64,000 nucleotides of DNA from Ursus arctos (GCF_023065955.2 NW_026622986.1:15277848-15341847); one strand, 5' to 3'; numbered from the stretch's first letter, positions 32,746 through 44,850 are shown. Notes: generated by a model not told the origin, from the letters alone. A program made the numbers and translations.

Positions 32746-34499
32746 ACAATGCATTCAATGAAAAGTCAGTGACCTAGCAAAGGGAGGACAGAAGTCCAAG
32801 AACAATATACAGGTCAGTGGAATTCATTCAATACCCAGTCCTGATTCAACTGGCTATCATCGGCTGCTTAAAGCCTTCGTGGCTCAGTATCCCCATCTCT
32901 AGAAATCCCGTGTGTTTATTTATACTACTTCATTCCCAAAACCAAGGTGAAATAAAACGAGTATCCATCCCAACTGTAATGTGTAAAGCTCCAAGCTCCT
33001 TCCGAACGAAGCACGGTTCCAGGCAACCACAGTATATGGTTTTATTACCTCCAACGTTTAGAGTTAAAAGTCTCTAGAACACACAGAATGGGATTCCAGA
33101 CAGACATAACCACAAGTTGTGCTCTTACCCTCCAAAGCATAAACTAACCCCTTCCTGGCTGCTGTTTCAGCTGGTGGTGAATCCTAGGGTGTAGGAATTT
33201 GCAATCCTTAATGTTATAAGAAGGGACATTTGCTCCCAAGAGCAGCTGTAGTCAATCAACCCCAGAGTGAACCAGACAGCCCCGCAGCCAGACTTCATGG
33301 TGGAAAGGATGAAAGGCCTACGATGGGCCAATACTTGAGGCTAACAGTTCATGATTTCACGACGGGGTCTGCAGCCCAACCACAGGGCATTCGTATCCAG
33401 CAAGCACGTTCTGAGTTAAGGGAGCCCTTTGGAAGTTCAAGGATTTTTTTTTCACCCAAACAAAACTATTCTTAGGTTTATTCTCAACTCCAAAATGAGT
33501 GAATGTCTTCCCTCTTCTATACCGGTCATCGGAGACTTACTCATTCATTATTAAAGAATCTCGCAAGACCTCCACAATTTCTAGGAGCAGGTTGTTTTAA
33601 ATAAGGAGAAAAAAAAACATTCCAACTTTAGGGTCATCCCTTCTTGTTCAAAGATTTAGCATCGTGTCTAAAATAAATCAATACGATCTTTCTTTATAAA
33701 GAGAACTACCTTTTTTTTTTAAGAGAACAGAAAGTACAAGATAGTGAAGTTTATTTAAGGGTTAGACAATGGAGGAAAAATGCATAATAGGTTCTGCTTT
33801 ATTTGGTCCAAAGGGACATTTACTGGATGTGGAGCGGGATTTGGAAGTTTCACAGAAGTAACATAATCTCTGCTTAGTAAAGACCATCACCCCCCATACG
33901 GCCACGGTGTATTCCTGCGTACATCGCGCATAAAGGGACTGAAAATGCTGTTTCACAAAATAAGAATGTTTTGTAATTCATTAGCTTTCATTTTGGACAC
34001 ATGCTGCAAATATTTTACATACTGGTTTTCTCACAGAAAGGTTTTTCAAAGGCTAAGCACTCAGCCAGTAAATGAGGAGGACAGGAGATGGAGGCGGGCA
34101 CGGGCACGCATTTACTACAATGACCACATTTTATTTTTCTAGCATCTCGCTACCATTTGCAATCTGGGCATTTACAGCAAACGTCTACTCGTCAAACTGG
34201 AGTTTAAAACACATAAAACCACATCAGAAGAAAATCATATACTCATTGCGTGATATGCTAAATGCTGAGGGAGTGAGAGACCTGGAGAGTGAGAGCTTAT
34301 TGTCCATTCCAAGAACCAAAGCATTCTTGAGACAACGAAGGCTAAAAAGAAAGCGGGAGGGGAGGGAGGAAGAGAGAAAAGAAGTTTGAAAACTACTCTG
34401 ACCTATGGTTACAAAATGGAACTGCTTTAGTTAACAGCAAGCCACTGCGATTCTATTTGGATATTTAAAAGTGAAACTTGAAAAGGTGAGGTGTGTGTG
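32746..34499. other. Single-copy DNA, about 1.75 kb, no gene recognised
   Basis: No interspersed repeat is recognised. Frames up to 105 codons (34072-34389, ending in an Arg/Glu-rich tail from purine-rich DNA) have no recognisable family. The absence of insertions over about 1.7 kb is mildly unusual for this window. Confidence 0.5.
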
Positions 34500-34640
34500 G
34501 AGAGAACACAGGATTTGGAATTAGACGGGTTCAAGCTTTAGCACTGCCACTAACCCGCTGCGTGACCTTGAGTAATCCACGCATCCCCTCTGGCCTCCGT
34601 TCCCTAACCAATAAAATGAGGGGACTGGGTTAGACTCTCT
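34500..34640 (+). mobile_element. MIR SINE remnant (sense)
   Basis: ACACAGGATTTGGAATTAGA, CGGGTTCAAGCTTTAGCACT, GCCACTAACCCGCTGCGTGA, CCTTGAGTAATCCACGC and AACCAATAAAATGAGGGGAC are in MIR order with a readable B box. Confidence 0.88.
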
Positions 34641-37640
34641 AGCCTTTCATTGGGTTTGTGTAGCTTTCACAGGCTGGTAAAGCAACACAAAAAAGCTAGT
34701 TGGGCATCTAGCAAGGGGCCCTCAATGAGTTCTATAAAACTCAGCAAAATTTAGGGAGGAATTCGAGCAGGGAGGAAGGCAGACATGCTCTTTCCTGAGA
34801 TAAGAGAGCATTCTCTCTCCAGGGAGACTTTAAGGCCTCGTGAAGCACTCACACCCAAATGATATCACTTCCTAGAGTGCCGGGCTGGTGCCTCTGGGGA
34901 CAGATCACGGCATCACATTGCCAGGGCGTCCTCCTGGCACGCATCATAGAGCCCCAAGCACGACTGGTGCGCCCCAGGTGCTCAGCGAACGGACTCCAGG
35001 AAAATCCCTCCTCTGGCCAGATTCTAGCCCTATCTGGGACCAGTGACAGTGGACAACTCTCTTAGGCTCTTAAAGTGTCAGTCTCCTTATCCTTAACATG
35101 GGGATAACGATAACAGTGGATAATTCTAAGGTTTTTTTAGTCAATGAGATAAACATGTAAAGTTCGGTCTGAGTAGCCCCAGGCTACCGTGAAGTTGTAA
35201 AGTATGCGATGTCTGTCTCTAAGTAAGCTCTTCCTCCCACTGTCTACAACCAAAAAGCCAACAAACAACAGATACAAGAACAGGGACATTTTTATACTCA
35301 GTGCCAGTAATCCCCTCCAATGAGCTTCCCTCCTTCTGAATTTATTGTCTCTCCCTGGTCAGCTCCAGATGCTCCCCAGCTTCTGACCCTTCGGCTTTGT
35401 CTCCCAGAACTAGAGGTCTGATTTCAGCTTCTCCGGCCTTCCAAGCTCCACTCTCTAGGTCATCTTATTCCTAGCCATTTTGGACACCATGCACTTCTAT
35501 TTCAGCGGTGCACTGGAACTCAGAATTGACAGGGCTGCCAACCAGGCCAGTCTTCCTTCTCACTCTCCGGGGAGGAATAACACTCTTCAGTTCTAATTAT
35601 TAAAAACGTCATGCCTTTCTTTTTTCTTTTTCGACTGTCAGCTCTATCGGATCATGCAGTTATTGAGAATGAAGCCACCAGAAAGACACAAAAGAGCCTA
35701 CAGATGGAGGCAGGAGAAGAGAGATTCCTGATGACAGCGACCCTGGATACAGCCAGGCCTGATGCTAATATAGCCCTCCTCGTTTGTTTGCACAACCAAC
35801 GGATTAACTTTATCCCAGCCCACCGCCAGGCCAATTTGTGCTGATTTCTACTCCTGGCAAGGGAGAGAGCCCTGATAGCTTAACCTCCTCCCAACAGTTG
35901 AAAGATTGCATAAAAGAGTAAAGGAAGGGAGGGAGAAAAGATAGACCTGGGAATTAGTGGAACCTTCAGGATTGCTTCTAAACAAGCCCTTCCATGCCCA
36001 CAGATCTTCCCTGGGCTGGCCCACACTCTGCAGCAAAACTAGAATCACAGCAGTCCCTGGGGATCCGAGGGTGAGCCTTCACCTTAAACCAGTTCTCAAT
36101 GTTGGCTCTTTTCTTAAATAGGGACACCCTGGTGAACGAGATCTTACTGCCTTCTCAAAAATGCTTACGCATGTTTGAGAAAAATACGGATTATCTTGCA
36201 ATTCTATTTAAAGAGAAAATCTGTTCCTGATGTATTTTTTTTCTTACTTCTAGACACTTCAAACTCAACATACATAAAATCCAGGATCTGTTTATAAACA
36301 AACTGCCTCTAGTTTCTTACATGAGAAAAAAAAATACTGTTCTTGAGGAGAAATATTTAGTTGTTGATACTATACCCTTTTGTAAACTCTAAGTTCTATC
36401 AAACCAATCACACCACGCCTCGATCAAATCTAGGAGGCTTTAACTATGATTCCGGGGGGAACGCAATGCCAGGCAGTGCACAGGGTGTATACAAAACCCG
36501 AAGGTTCTCACTGTAGAGCAGAATGAGGTTATCTGTTATCAACAAAACTAAAAACTCCCTGCAGTTCCCATAGTATTTTAAGACACATAAAATAGAGTCA
36601 GCTCAGAGGGTCAAGAATGAACATTTTATAGAAAGGAAAACATGTATTCAGATAAACAGAATACTCCTTTCCCAGTACAATTAAATATAAGTACATGGAA
36701 AAAATACTAAGTTTAACTTCAGTTGTTTTTGCTTTTTTTTTTCCTCTTTAGCTTTAGGAAACTGTCTTTATATTTACATGTAAAAGATTAGCATAAGAAG
36801 TAGCAATTCTTCTGCATAATACTACATAAGTATTCTGTAAAACTCAGTTCAAATATACACAAGAAAAAATTAAAATCTATTCGTAGTAATGAATACTGTA
36901 GTTAAGAATGCAAAATAGTCTTAGTAATTTAAAATCAAGAGCGGAAAAAAGTCTCCTTTAGGGATAAATATTCCATATATGGTTTTAAGTCAAAGGCAGT
37001 TTATTTTTAGGAAGTTGGAAAAAAACCTTCTAGCTCTTTTGGACTTATATGTTCAAAAGTGTCTATATTTAAAGCAATATTTTAACTTTATATTTTTAAA
37101 AACTAGTGTTTGGATAATGCATATGCTATGTTTAATAGCTTTTATTTTACATTTCTGAAAATACATCACTGAAGAGTGAATCCAGGCAGAGTAGAAAGTT
37201 CATTTTTCAAAGGACTAAATGATTTCGTTGAACATGCATTTCTGACATTCTGAGTATTTTACCGAGGTTTAGACACAGCACAGCTGTTGGACAACCTACT
37301 CTCTGAAATTCAGATACATTAACTGGACCCTTCCAAGAATTCCCAAAGTAGTGCTTTCAAGGTTAGGAGAGGCTCTCTAAGAATTGACACCATAGATCAC
37401 TTAGAAGAGTGTTTCTTTTCCTGCAAAACAAAATGTGTTCAGAGAAATAACGACAAGCCACTCTTCACCCTCCCTGAATTACAAAAATAAAAATATTACA
37501 TTTGCCAACTGTCAAAAGGAAACAAGGGTGTGCCTGATGTCTGCAATGAAAACACTGGCAGCAAAGAGCAAGATGCTTCACATTTATCCACCAGTAGAAG
37601 CAGGTACTCAGCTGATATTCCAGAACTACCGAGAAAGGGT
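34641..37640. other. Single-copy DNA, about 3 kb, AT-rich in its second half
   Basis: No SINE, LINE or LTR is recognised over 3 kb. The part from about 36.1 to 37.2 kb is strongly AT-rich. Open frames are under 84 codons. There is no promoter or exon I can defend. Confidence 0.5.
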
Positions 37641-38000
37641 AATTAAAAATGCCCATCCTGGGGCGCCTGGGTGGCTCAGTTGTTAAGCGTCTGCCTTCGG
37701 CTCAGGGCGTGTTCCCAGCGTTCTGGGATCGAGCCCTACATCAGGCTCCTCTGCTGGGAGCCTGCTTCTTCCTCTCCCACCACCCCCTGCTTGTGTTCCC
37801 TCTCTCGCTGGCTATCTCTGTCAAATAAATAAATAAAATCTTTAAAAATAAATAAATAAAAATGCCCATCCTGGGGGCCTCACCAAAGCTTTTGAACTGG
37901 AATCAGAATCTCTGGGGGGACTTTTTTTTTTTTTTTTAACAAGCTCACTAAGTGATTCTTAGATACACTGAAATTTACAAGCCACAGCTTATGATGTCGA
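37641..38000 (-). mobile_element. MER5-type hAT transposon remnant (antisense), split by a SINE
   Basis: To the right of the SINE: AACTGGAATCAGAATCTCTG and GGGGGAC, then a T run, then AACAAGCTCACTAAGTGATT and CTTAGATACACTGAAATTTA, the reverse of MER5. The short AAAAATGCCCATCCTG at the SINE edge belongs to it as the duplicated target. Confidence 0.6.
37661..37857 (+). mobile_element. Carnivore SINE with perfect 16-bp target duplication
   Basis: GGCGCCTGGGTGGCTCAG, GTTAAGCGTCTGCCTTCGG, CTCCTCTGCTGGGAGCC and AATAAATAAATAAAATC. AAAAATGCCCATCCTG is exact at 37645-37660 and 37858-37873. Confidence 0.97.
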
Positions 38001-40703
38001 AGAGATGAGCAGCCCTCAAATCCCATAGAAGCACCAAGTATTTTCCGAGTGACTCTCTTAGACACTTCTGTTTTCCTTTATGTCTTCTTTCTCCCTCCGT
38101 GTTTGGGAGATGGGGTAGGGGGACGTTTGGGAGGTGGACAGGGGGGTCATCCTGGCCTATTTCCTTTGAGGAGGGTTTAGCAGACAAAGGCTGGAACCAC
38201 TGTATCCTTCTTGTTTGGTATTTCTGCCAGGGAATTAATAAATGCTTGGTAACGATCAGATCATGTGCCACTAAGGACTCCGTCCCTCCGTCCCAGACCA
38301 AGCTGATCATCCCTGCCCTCGTGCCTTGGATTCTAAAAAGAGAGTATGTCTCTGCATACCTCATAGAACTTAGAAACTTAGCCCATAAATGATAATGAGC
38401 AACTTCTGAATTTTCTTCAAACTTCAAAGGCTATTCATACCAAATACTTTGAGAAGTGCTAAAAATTTTTTTAAGCAGAGGAGGATTTATACGATCCAGT
38501 CATTGCATCTTTCCCGACCAGATGTCACAAATGCAATATATAATGGTTGATTCCCGTTACAAGCAGCGGCTTGTCTCCTTTCACCCGGTAAATGCTAAAT
38601 TTCTTGCAAAGGCGTAAAAAAATTCATATGCTGGTTACTCAGTGAATACTTATTTTCTGGCATTGCCTTTCTTGAGGTCTTGTTTACACAGTTCTTTTGT
38701 AGCAATTAATTGTCAGAATAGCTCTTGTAGGAGATTCACATACATAGGTGTGTATAATACTTAACTATAATTTAAGCACCTAGGTATGTTTCTAAGCAAG
38801 ACCTCAAAGTCACGGTGAAACAGACAAGGAAGAATGTAACAAGTTATTCTTCACCAAATTGTTTAAAATTGCTCTCCCGATATTCTAGCAATTCAGGACC
38901 TGTTTGTGTAGCTGCTGGAGACGGGTCAGAGATAAACTAAATGTGAACCAGAGAGGTAGCCTCTTAGAACATGAGCCAGTTCATGTGGGGTGATTTTGCA
39001 TTCTTCTCCCTGTGCGACTCCAAAATACAGCCTCTAAAATGTTCAATCTCATACCAAATCAAAGCGTTCCAAAGTGTTCTTTATCTGCAGTGAAAACCCA
39101 AATAAGATGATAATCATTAACTCGAGTAAGTTCCCTGTTTACAAAACCGCAGTGACCATTTGGCAGTTGTAAATAACCTTTTGTCTAGGATTGAAAACCT
39201 CACGGAGAAGCAGGATATATAAATTATAAAGAATGTGAGTGAGGAAGGAGAGGGAGTTCAAGAGAGAAAAGCAGATACACCGAGCAACTTGGATGACAGA
39301 CGGTAAACACAGGCTCCAGGACCCAAGGAAGAAATAAGCACAAAACATCTAAAAATAGCAGGATTGTAGGAAATGGCCCTAAAGATATTGTCTGCCATTG
39401 TATTCCAAATCCTGCTACTTCAAGTTCAGATCTATAAAAGGCATCTCTTAAAAATGCATCATCTCCTTCCTCGCTATTCAGTAAAGATACTGATTACACA
39501 TCCTGCTTTACGCAGCTTGGTCCTTACACCAGGATTTCTTAATGTCTTACTTTAAAAGGTCAGTCACATGTTACAACGCTTTCTCTTTGTGAATTTACAC
39601 AAATCACAAAATCGAGTCATTAGCAGTTGTCCCTCTCATCTTTGCAACCAACCATGGAAGTGTGAGGGTACGGCAGATGCGAGACTTGCAAACACTTTTT
39701 CATTCGTGCATCCCTTCTCTCAGCAGAGCTCACTCCGCGTTACTTTTTGCTTAGTATCTTTCCTTTTATTCCCCACTGCTTTTTGCTTTCCTACAAGAGA
39801 TGCTATGTAATTGTTCTTCTGATCCGCTTTCTTAACATTAATCAATTAAAAGCTTCTGAATGACCGATGAGTCTTGGATGATTGATAAAATGAGACACAG
39901 ACTTTGAAAGTAGAGTCCCTCATAAAATATTCAAAAGTATTTTAAGATTTGAATGGATGTATCAATAAAAACAAAACCCTTTATGTAATAACACTTCTGA
40001 TCAATTTAATTCTTGTTTTCTTATTTATTGCCGGTCCCTTTGTTTTCTGACTTTCCTCTCCAGATTATGGAGATTTCCATCGAGCCTAATAACGCAGATA
40101 GCCAACATTACTTTTCCCAGAGTTGAATGAACAGACTTGACCCTAGGTTGGCTGAGATGTCCATGATCCGCTGAATGTCTGCCGTGCCTATAAGTCCCTT
40201 CTGATGACACTGATACAGTTCTTTATACAGGGCAGATGCTTTGCACCACACAACCCTGAGGTGCTGGCCAGAGCTGTTTTCAGCAGGAATCAGTTCCTGA
40301 TCGGAAGGCTTGCTGGAGCACAGGAGGAGGCCAGATACGTCAACGAGGCCACCCATCGCAGTGGGGACTGCCTGAGCCAATCCCACACTGGTTCTTAGTG
40401 ACACTGAATAGGGGCTTACAGGGAAGGCTAGTTAATAATCAATAGCAGCAAAGTAAGGAGCAGAAACAGAAGGTAGTCCCCAAAATGATGGGGCACTGGT
40501 TTAGGAGAAACGGACGCCTGCTGCTGAGGGGATGACAAGGTCACCCAGGTCACTGCAGCTGGGGCGTCCAGAGAGCTGCTGGAGCCAGCTGCATCCTGCA
40601 TACCTTTCCTGTTCCATGAGGTTTCTATGCAGCTACAGAGACACTTCCTCCTTATTTCTCTATTTAGCTTTAAACTTTACTCAATGACAGTAAACTGAAC
40701 CTT
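38001..40703. other. Single-copy DNA, about 2.7 kb, no supported gene
   Basis: No repeat is recognised. A G-rich block lies at 38105-38146. A 98-codon minus-strand frame at 40108-40404 has fairly protein-like composition but matches no family I know and is discussed under findings. The 150-codon minus-strand frame at 37975-38427 shows no motif. Confidence 0.5.
38105..38146 (+). other. Potential G-quadruplex sequence
   Basis: GGGAGATGGGGTAGGGGG, then GGGAGG and a final run of six G, give four or more runs of three or more G within 42 bases. Folding is inference. Confidence 0.45.
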
Positions 40704-40717
40704 TCTCTGTAATTTGT

Positions 40718-40920
40718 TTTTTTTTTTTTTAAAGATTATACTTACTTATTTGACAGAGAAAGAGACAGCTAGCAAGAGAGGGAACACAGCAGGGGGAGTG
40801 GGAGAGGGAGAAGCAGGCTCCCAGCAGAGGAGCCTGATGTAGGGCTCGATCCCAGGACTCTGGGATCACGCCCTGAGCTGAAGGCAGATGCTTAACAACT
40901 GAGCCACCCAGGCGCCCCTC
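40718..40920 (-). mobile_element. Carnivore SINE with perfect target duplication
   Basis: Reverse copy: poly(T), AAAGATTATACTTACTTATT, AGGCTCCCAGCAGAGGAGCC, TTAACAACTGAGCCACCCAG. TCTCTGTAATTTGT is exact at 40704-40717 and 40921-40934. Confidence 0.97.
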
Positions 40921-40934
40921 TCTCTGTAATTTGT

Positions 40935-42289
40935 AACCCTAATGAGTCTAATCAGAGCTCCTTGCTATTTCTCCTCTCTGTCCTATTTTTTCATGGTGTA
41001 AGAAAACAGTTTCAGCATGGTATAGACTCATGTCTTTCCCCTGGTGTGGAATTATTGTGGTTTTGGTCTTTGACATAAGTAATAAATTACTTTTATTTTC
41101 CTGTATATATACCCATTTTTTTTAGTATCAAGAACAGTGCTCAGGGTTTTTTTTTCCTCCCAGTCATTTTTTGGTATTAAACCTATAGGGACAACTGTGA
41201 TGTTTCCTGGTAACTATTATTGGTCATATGACACCATGGGACGCCGAACTTGTTTATCCTTTTTGAACTCCCAGCAGTGTTCAAGGTTGACAGCCACTCT
41301 GTCTCCTGCCATCAGTAGGAATTTTCTTTTTCTTCTATTTCTAACGATAGCTCTTAGTACCCTCTTTGCAAAGTCTCTGTTCTCCTCCAGCTCTTCTGCG
41401 TGTCCCATTCATTTCTTTTCTCATCTTTTTAGATACTGGAGAACTGTTCTATCTACATCACAGCAATGCCTTGACATCCTCTCACCCATAGGAAGACCAT
41501 GCCTACAAATGTTGACTTCTATAATTGAGCAAAAAAATAGAGCCACAGACTATTAGACCAGGAAGAGATCACCTAGTCCAGGCCCCTCAACTTATAAACC
41601 TCTAAAAGCTGATCCCCGATTCACTTATTGGAAAACTTTGAGCTTTCTTTGGAACAACTTGCGTCTGTGAATCTGTTTTCAATTGCAAATTTTATGAAAT
41701 CTAAATACAGATCAAGTATTTCGGATGAAAATTTAATGTCTCAATTGAACTGTGCTGGAAATGTAAAATACACACTGGGTTTTGGAAAGAGTGGAGATAA
41801 TGAGATATTTCTCATTAACATTTTTAATAACTTTTTCCATTAACACTTTTTAAGATCGATTGCATGCTGAACTCATAGTTTGGACATATTGGGTTAAATA
41901 TATTATTAAAATTAATTTCACCAGTTTATTTTTACTTTTTGAATGTGGATACTAGAAAATTTTAAATCATACATGTGGCTCACATTATATTACCCTCGAC
42001 ACTCTGTAGGTAGGAAAGCCACTGTACACGTAAAGTTCTAGTCGATCCTAAATGGAAACTTCCCTTCTTTAACAGGTAAACTGACCCCAGTCCTGAGAAA
42101 TGGGATAATACTCGTTATGACCAAATTTTAATTTCAATACAGTAAATAAATTGTGTGTGTATCTCTCTCTCTTTTTTTTTCCTAATCAGATCACTGCCAT
42201 CTTTAATAGGCTAGTTTCTGAACACTCCCAAATCAAACCTTAGTTATTACTATCTGGATCACACTTTGGCTTCTGGTCAATTTCCAGTT
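40935..42289. other. Single-copy DNA, about 1.35 kb
   Basis: No supported gene or repeat. The 139-codon plus-strand frame (41137-41556) begins in a T run and has no family match. A weak MIR-like trace (GACCAGGAAGAGATCACCTA and GTCCAGGCCCCTCAAC) is present near 41555-41590. Confidence 0.4.
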
Positions 42290-42574
42290 CAAACCCAATA
42301 AGCCACTTTATTGAAGAGCTATTTATATGTAACAATCTGTACGTATTTAATATATACAACTCAATGAATTGGAGGATAAGTATACAGCATCAAACCATCA
42401 TCACCACCAAAGCCACAGACGTATCTGTCACCTCCCAAAGTTTCCTCCCCCTCCTTTATTATAATAATTATGATTTGTGTGTGTGTGTGGTAAGAACACT
42501 TAACAGAAGATTTACCCTTTTAGCAAATTTTAGGTATGCAATACAGGGCTGTTAGCTACAGGTACTGTGCCGTG

Positions 42575-43067
42575 CAGGTATACCTCGTTTTATCGTGCTT
42601 TGCAAATACTGTGGGTTTTTTTGTTTTGTTGTTGTTTTGTTTTGTTTTTGTTTTTTTTACAAACTGAAGGTTTGTTGCAACCCTGCCTAGGCCAAGTCTA
42701 TGGATGCCCTTTTCTCAACATTTGCTCACTTTGTGTGTCTGTGCCACATTCTGGTAATTCTTGGAATATTTCAAACTCTTTCATTATTATTATATTTGTT
42801 ATGGGGATTTGGAATCAGTGATTCTAACTCGCTGAAAGCTCAGATGGTGATTAGCATTTTTTATCAGTTGAATATTTTTATTTACGGTATATACACGGCT
42901 TTTTTAGACATAATGCTATTACACACTTAATAGACTACAGTATAGTGTAAACATAGCTTTTATATGCACAGAAACCAAAACATTCATTCGACTGGCTTTA
43001 TTTCGATATTCGCTTTATTACAGTGGCCTGGAACCAAACCCACAATACCTCTGAGGTATTGTGCCTG
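42575..43067 (+). mobile_element. Tigger1-type DNA transposon, internally deleted
   Basis: Starts CAGGTATACCTCGTTTTATC and ends near CTGAGGTATTGTGCCTG, so the ends are inverted-repeat-like. Landmarks: AAGGTTTGTTGCAACCCTGC, ATTATTATTATATTTGTTAT, AGACATAATGCTATTACACA, CTTAATAGACTACAGTATAG and TTATTACAGTGGCCTGGAAC. No transposase is present; it is a deletion derivative. Confidence 0.92.
42613..42659. repeat. T-rich (GTTTT)n expansion inside the Tigger element
   Basis: GTTTTTTTGTTTTGTTGTTG and following TTTTGTTTTG units replace the shorter T run expected in this part of the transposon. Confidence 0.8.
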
Positions 43068-43123
43068 ATGCCTGTATAGATTTCCAGAACTTATTTATCC
43101 TGCGTAACTGGAACTTTGTACGC

Positions 43124-43591
43124 TGGGATGGTTAATTTTATGGGTCAACTTGACTGGGCCAAGGAGTGCCCAGATAAGCTGTTAAAACATTCTTTCTGGG
43201 TATGTCTGTGAGGGTGTTTCTGGAAGAGATTAGCATGTGAATTGGTAGACGGAGTAAAGATGATTGCCCTCACCAATGCAAGTGGGTATCATCCAATCCG
43301 TTGAGGGCCCGAATAGAGCAAAAGGTGAAGAAAGGGCGAATTTGTTCTCTTTTCTTGAGCTGCAACATGCATCCTCTCCTGCTCTTGCCCTTCAGCGTCC
43401 CTGGTTCTAAAGCCTTCAGACTCAGATTGAATTACAGCCCTGGCCCTCCTGGCTCTCTAGTTTGCAGATGGCAGATCAGGGCATTTCTTGGCCTCCATAA
43501 TCCCATGAACCAATTCCTATCATAACTCTCCTCTTGTGTAGATCTCTATATGTCCTATTGGCTCTGTTTCTCTGGAGAACACTGACTAACA
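43124..43591 (+). mobile_element. LTR-like element inserted in L1
   Basis: TGGGATGGTTAATTTTATGG, GGTCAACTTGACTGGGCC, TCTGGAAGAGATTAGCATG, CATCCAATCCGTTGAGGGCC, CTTGGCCTCCATAATCCCAT, TCCTATTGGCTCTGTTTCTC and GAGAACACTGACTAACA. It begins TG and ends CA and separates two adjacent L1 pieces, as an LTR insertion would. I recognise the pattern but am not sure of the family name (MaLR/ERVL-like). Confidence 0.7.
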
Positions 43592-43786
43592 TGCCCTTTG
43601 ACCATCACCTCCCTTCTTCCTCCTCCCCTCAGCCTCTGGCAACCACCATTACCCTTTGCGTCTATGAGCCTGACTATTTTAGATTCCACATATAAGTGAG
43701 AGCCAACAGTAGTTATCCTTGTGTACCTGACTTCTTTCACTTAACGTAATGTTCTTCAGGTCCGTCCATATGCTCGCAAACAGCAA

Positions 43787-43861
43787 GATAGATGGATAGA
43801 AAGATAGATCGATAGATAGATAGATAGATGGATAGAAAGATAGATAGATAGATAGATAGAC
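43787..43861. repeat. (GATA)n/(GATG) microsatellite
   Basis: About 18 tetramer units, mostly GATA, with GATG and AAAG interruptions, lie inside the L1. On the reverse strand it reads as a spurious Ile-Tyr-Leu-Ser repeat peptide. Confidence 0.97.
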
Positions 43862-44260
43862 CACATTTTCTTTATTCTTCCATCAGAAGATGGGCATTTC
43901 GGTGGTTTCTATCTTAGCTAGTGTGGATAATGCTTCAGTGGGGATGGGTGTGCAGACACCTCTTCAAGTTCCTGATTGCATTTTCTTCAGACAAATACCC
44001 AGAAATAGGATTCCTGGATCACATGATAATTCAATTTTAAATTTTTGAGGAACCTCCATACTGTTTTCCACAATGGCTGCACGAATTTACACTCCCCCCA
44101 ACAGTGTATCAGGGTTCCCTTTCCTCCACATCCGCACCAGCACTTGTTATTTTTGTTTGTTTGTTTGTTTTTGATAATCGTCATCCCAAGAGTGCTAAGG
44201 GTGATATCTCACTGTAACTTAGACGTGCCTTTGCCTTATGATGAGTGATACTGAACAATT

Positions 44261-44263
<3 letters not shown>

Positions 44264-44299
<36 letters not shown>

Positions 44300-44488
44300 C
44301 TTTTTAAAAAGATTTTATTTATTTATTGACAGAGAGAGAGGCAGCGAGAGAGGGAACGGAAGCAGGGGGAGTGGGAGAGGGAGAAGCAGGCCTGCCGCTG
44401 AGCAGGGAGCCCGATATGAGGCTCGATCCCAGAAGGCGGATCATGAGCTGAACACAGAGGCTTAACGACTGAGCGACCCAGGTGCCCC
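44264..44488 (-). mobile_element. Carnivore SINE with long (TTTA)n tail, inside L1
   Basis: The tail is about 10 TTTA units, followed by the reverse body (GCAGCGAGAGAGGGAACGG, GAGGCTCGATCCCAGAAGG, TTAACGACTGAGCGACCCAG). GATACTGAACAATTTTA is exact at 44247-44263 and 44489-44505 and belongs to the L1. Confidence 0.96.
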
Positions 44489-44571
44489 GATACTGAACAA
44501 TTTTAATATACCTGTTATCCACTTGTATGGCTTTTTTGGAGAATGTCTGTTCACATTCTTTACCCATTTTA

Positions 44572-44778
44572 TTTATTTATTATTAGTTTTTAAAGATTTT
44601 ATTTATTTATCTGACACAGACAGACAGCCAGCGAGAGAGGGAACACAGGCAGGGGGAGTGGGAGAGGAAGAAGCAGGCTCCCAGTGGAGGAGCCTGATGT
44701 GGGGCTCGATCCCAGGACCCCGGGATCATGCCCCGAGCCAAAGGCAGACGCCTAACGACTGAGCCACCCAGGCGCCCC
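44572..44778 (-). mobile_element. Carnivore SINE, second insertion in the same L1
   Basis: Reverse copy with CTGACACAGACAGACAGCC, CAGTGGAGGAGCCTGATG and CCTAACGACTGAGCCACCC. TACCCATTTTA at 44561-44571 and 44779-44789 is exact. Confidence 0.96.
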
Positions 44779-44850
44779 TACCCATTTTAAAATTTGGCTT
44801 GTTGGTTCATTTATTTATTTTTGCTATTGTAAACTCAAAATCTTCAACAA

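Larger units (their letters stand above)
42290..44850 (-). mobile_element. L1 LINE 3' half (antisense), host of five later events
   Basis: Antisense L1 segments in correct order: TATTGAAGAGCTATTTATAT and CATCAAACCATCATCACC (3' UTR), AGAACACTTAACAGAAGA, after the Tigger TTCCAGAACTTATTTATCCT, after the LTR CCTCTGGCAACCACCATTAC, after the GATA tract CATTTTCTTTATTCTTCCAT, TTTGAGGAACCTCCATACTG, CACAATGGCTGCACG, and beyond the SINEs to about 44850. A 65-codon minus frame at 43987-44184 still reads as the L1 ORF2 C-terminal region ([15 protein letters not shown]). Confidence 0.92.

Noticed and set aside
37975..38427. 150-codon frame (-)
   Set aside because: Partly built from a MER5 remnant and a T-run neighbourhood; opposed by a 97-codon plus-strand frame; no motif.
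41137..41556. 139-codon frame (+)
   Set aside because: Begins in T-rich sequence, Phe/Ser/Leu-rich, opposed by a minus-strand frame; no domain recognised.
43679..43864. Repetitive Ser-Ile-Tyr-Leu peptide frame
   Set aside because: It is a translation of the GATA microsatellite inside L1.
43987..44184. 65-codon minus-strand frame as a host gene
   Set aside because: It is a surviving piece of the L1 ORF2 C-terminal region, not a host gene; annotated with the L1.
44264..44788. Regularly spaced repeats as a CRISPR-like array
   Set aside because: The two similar units are antisense SINEs with their own target duplications; no spacer-repeat structure exists.
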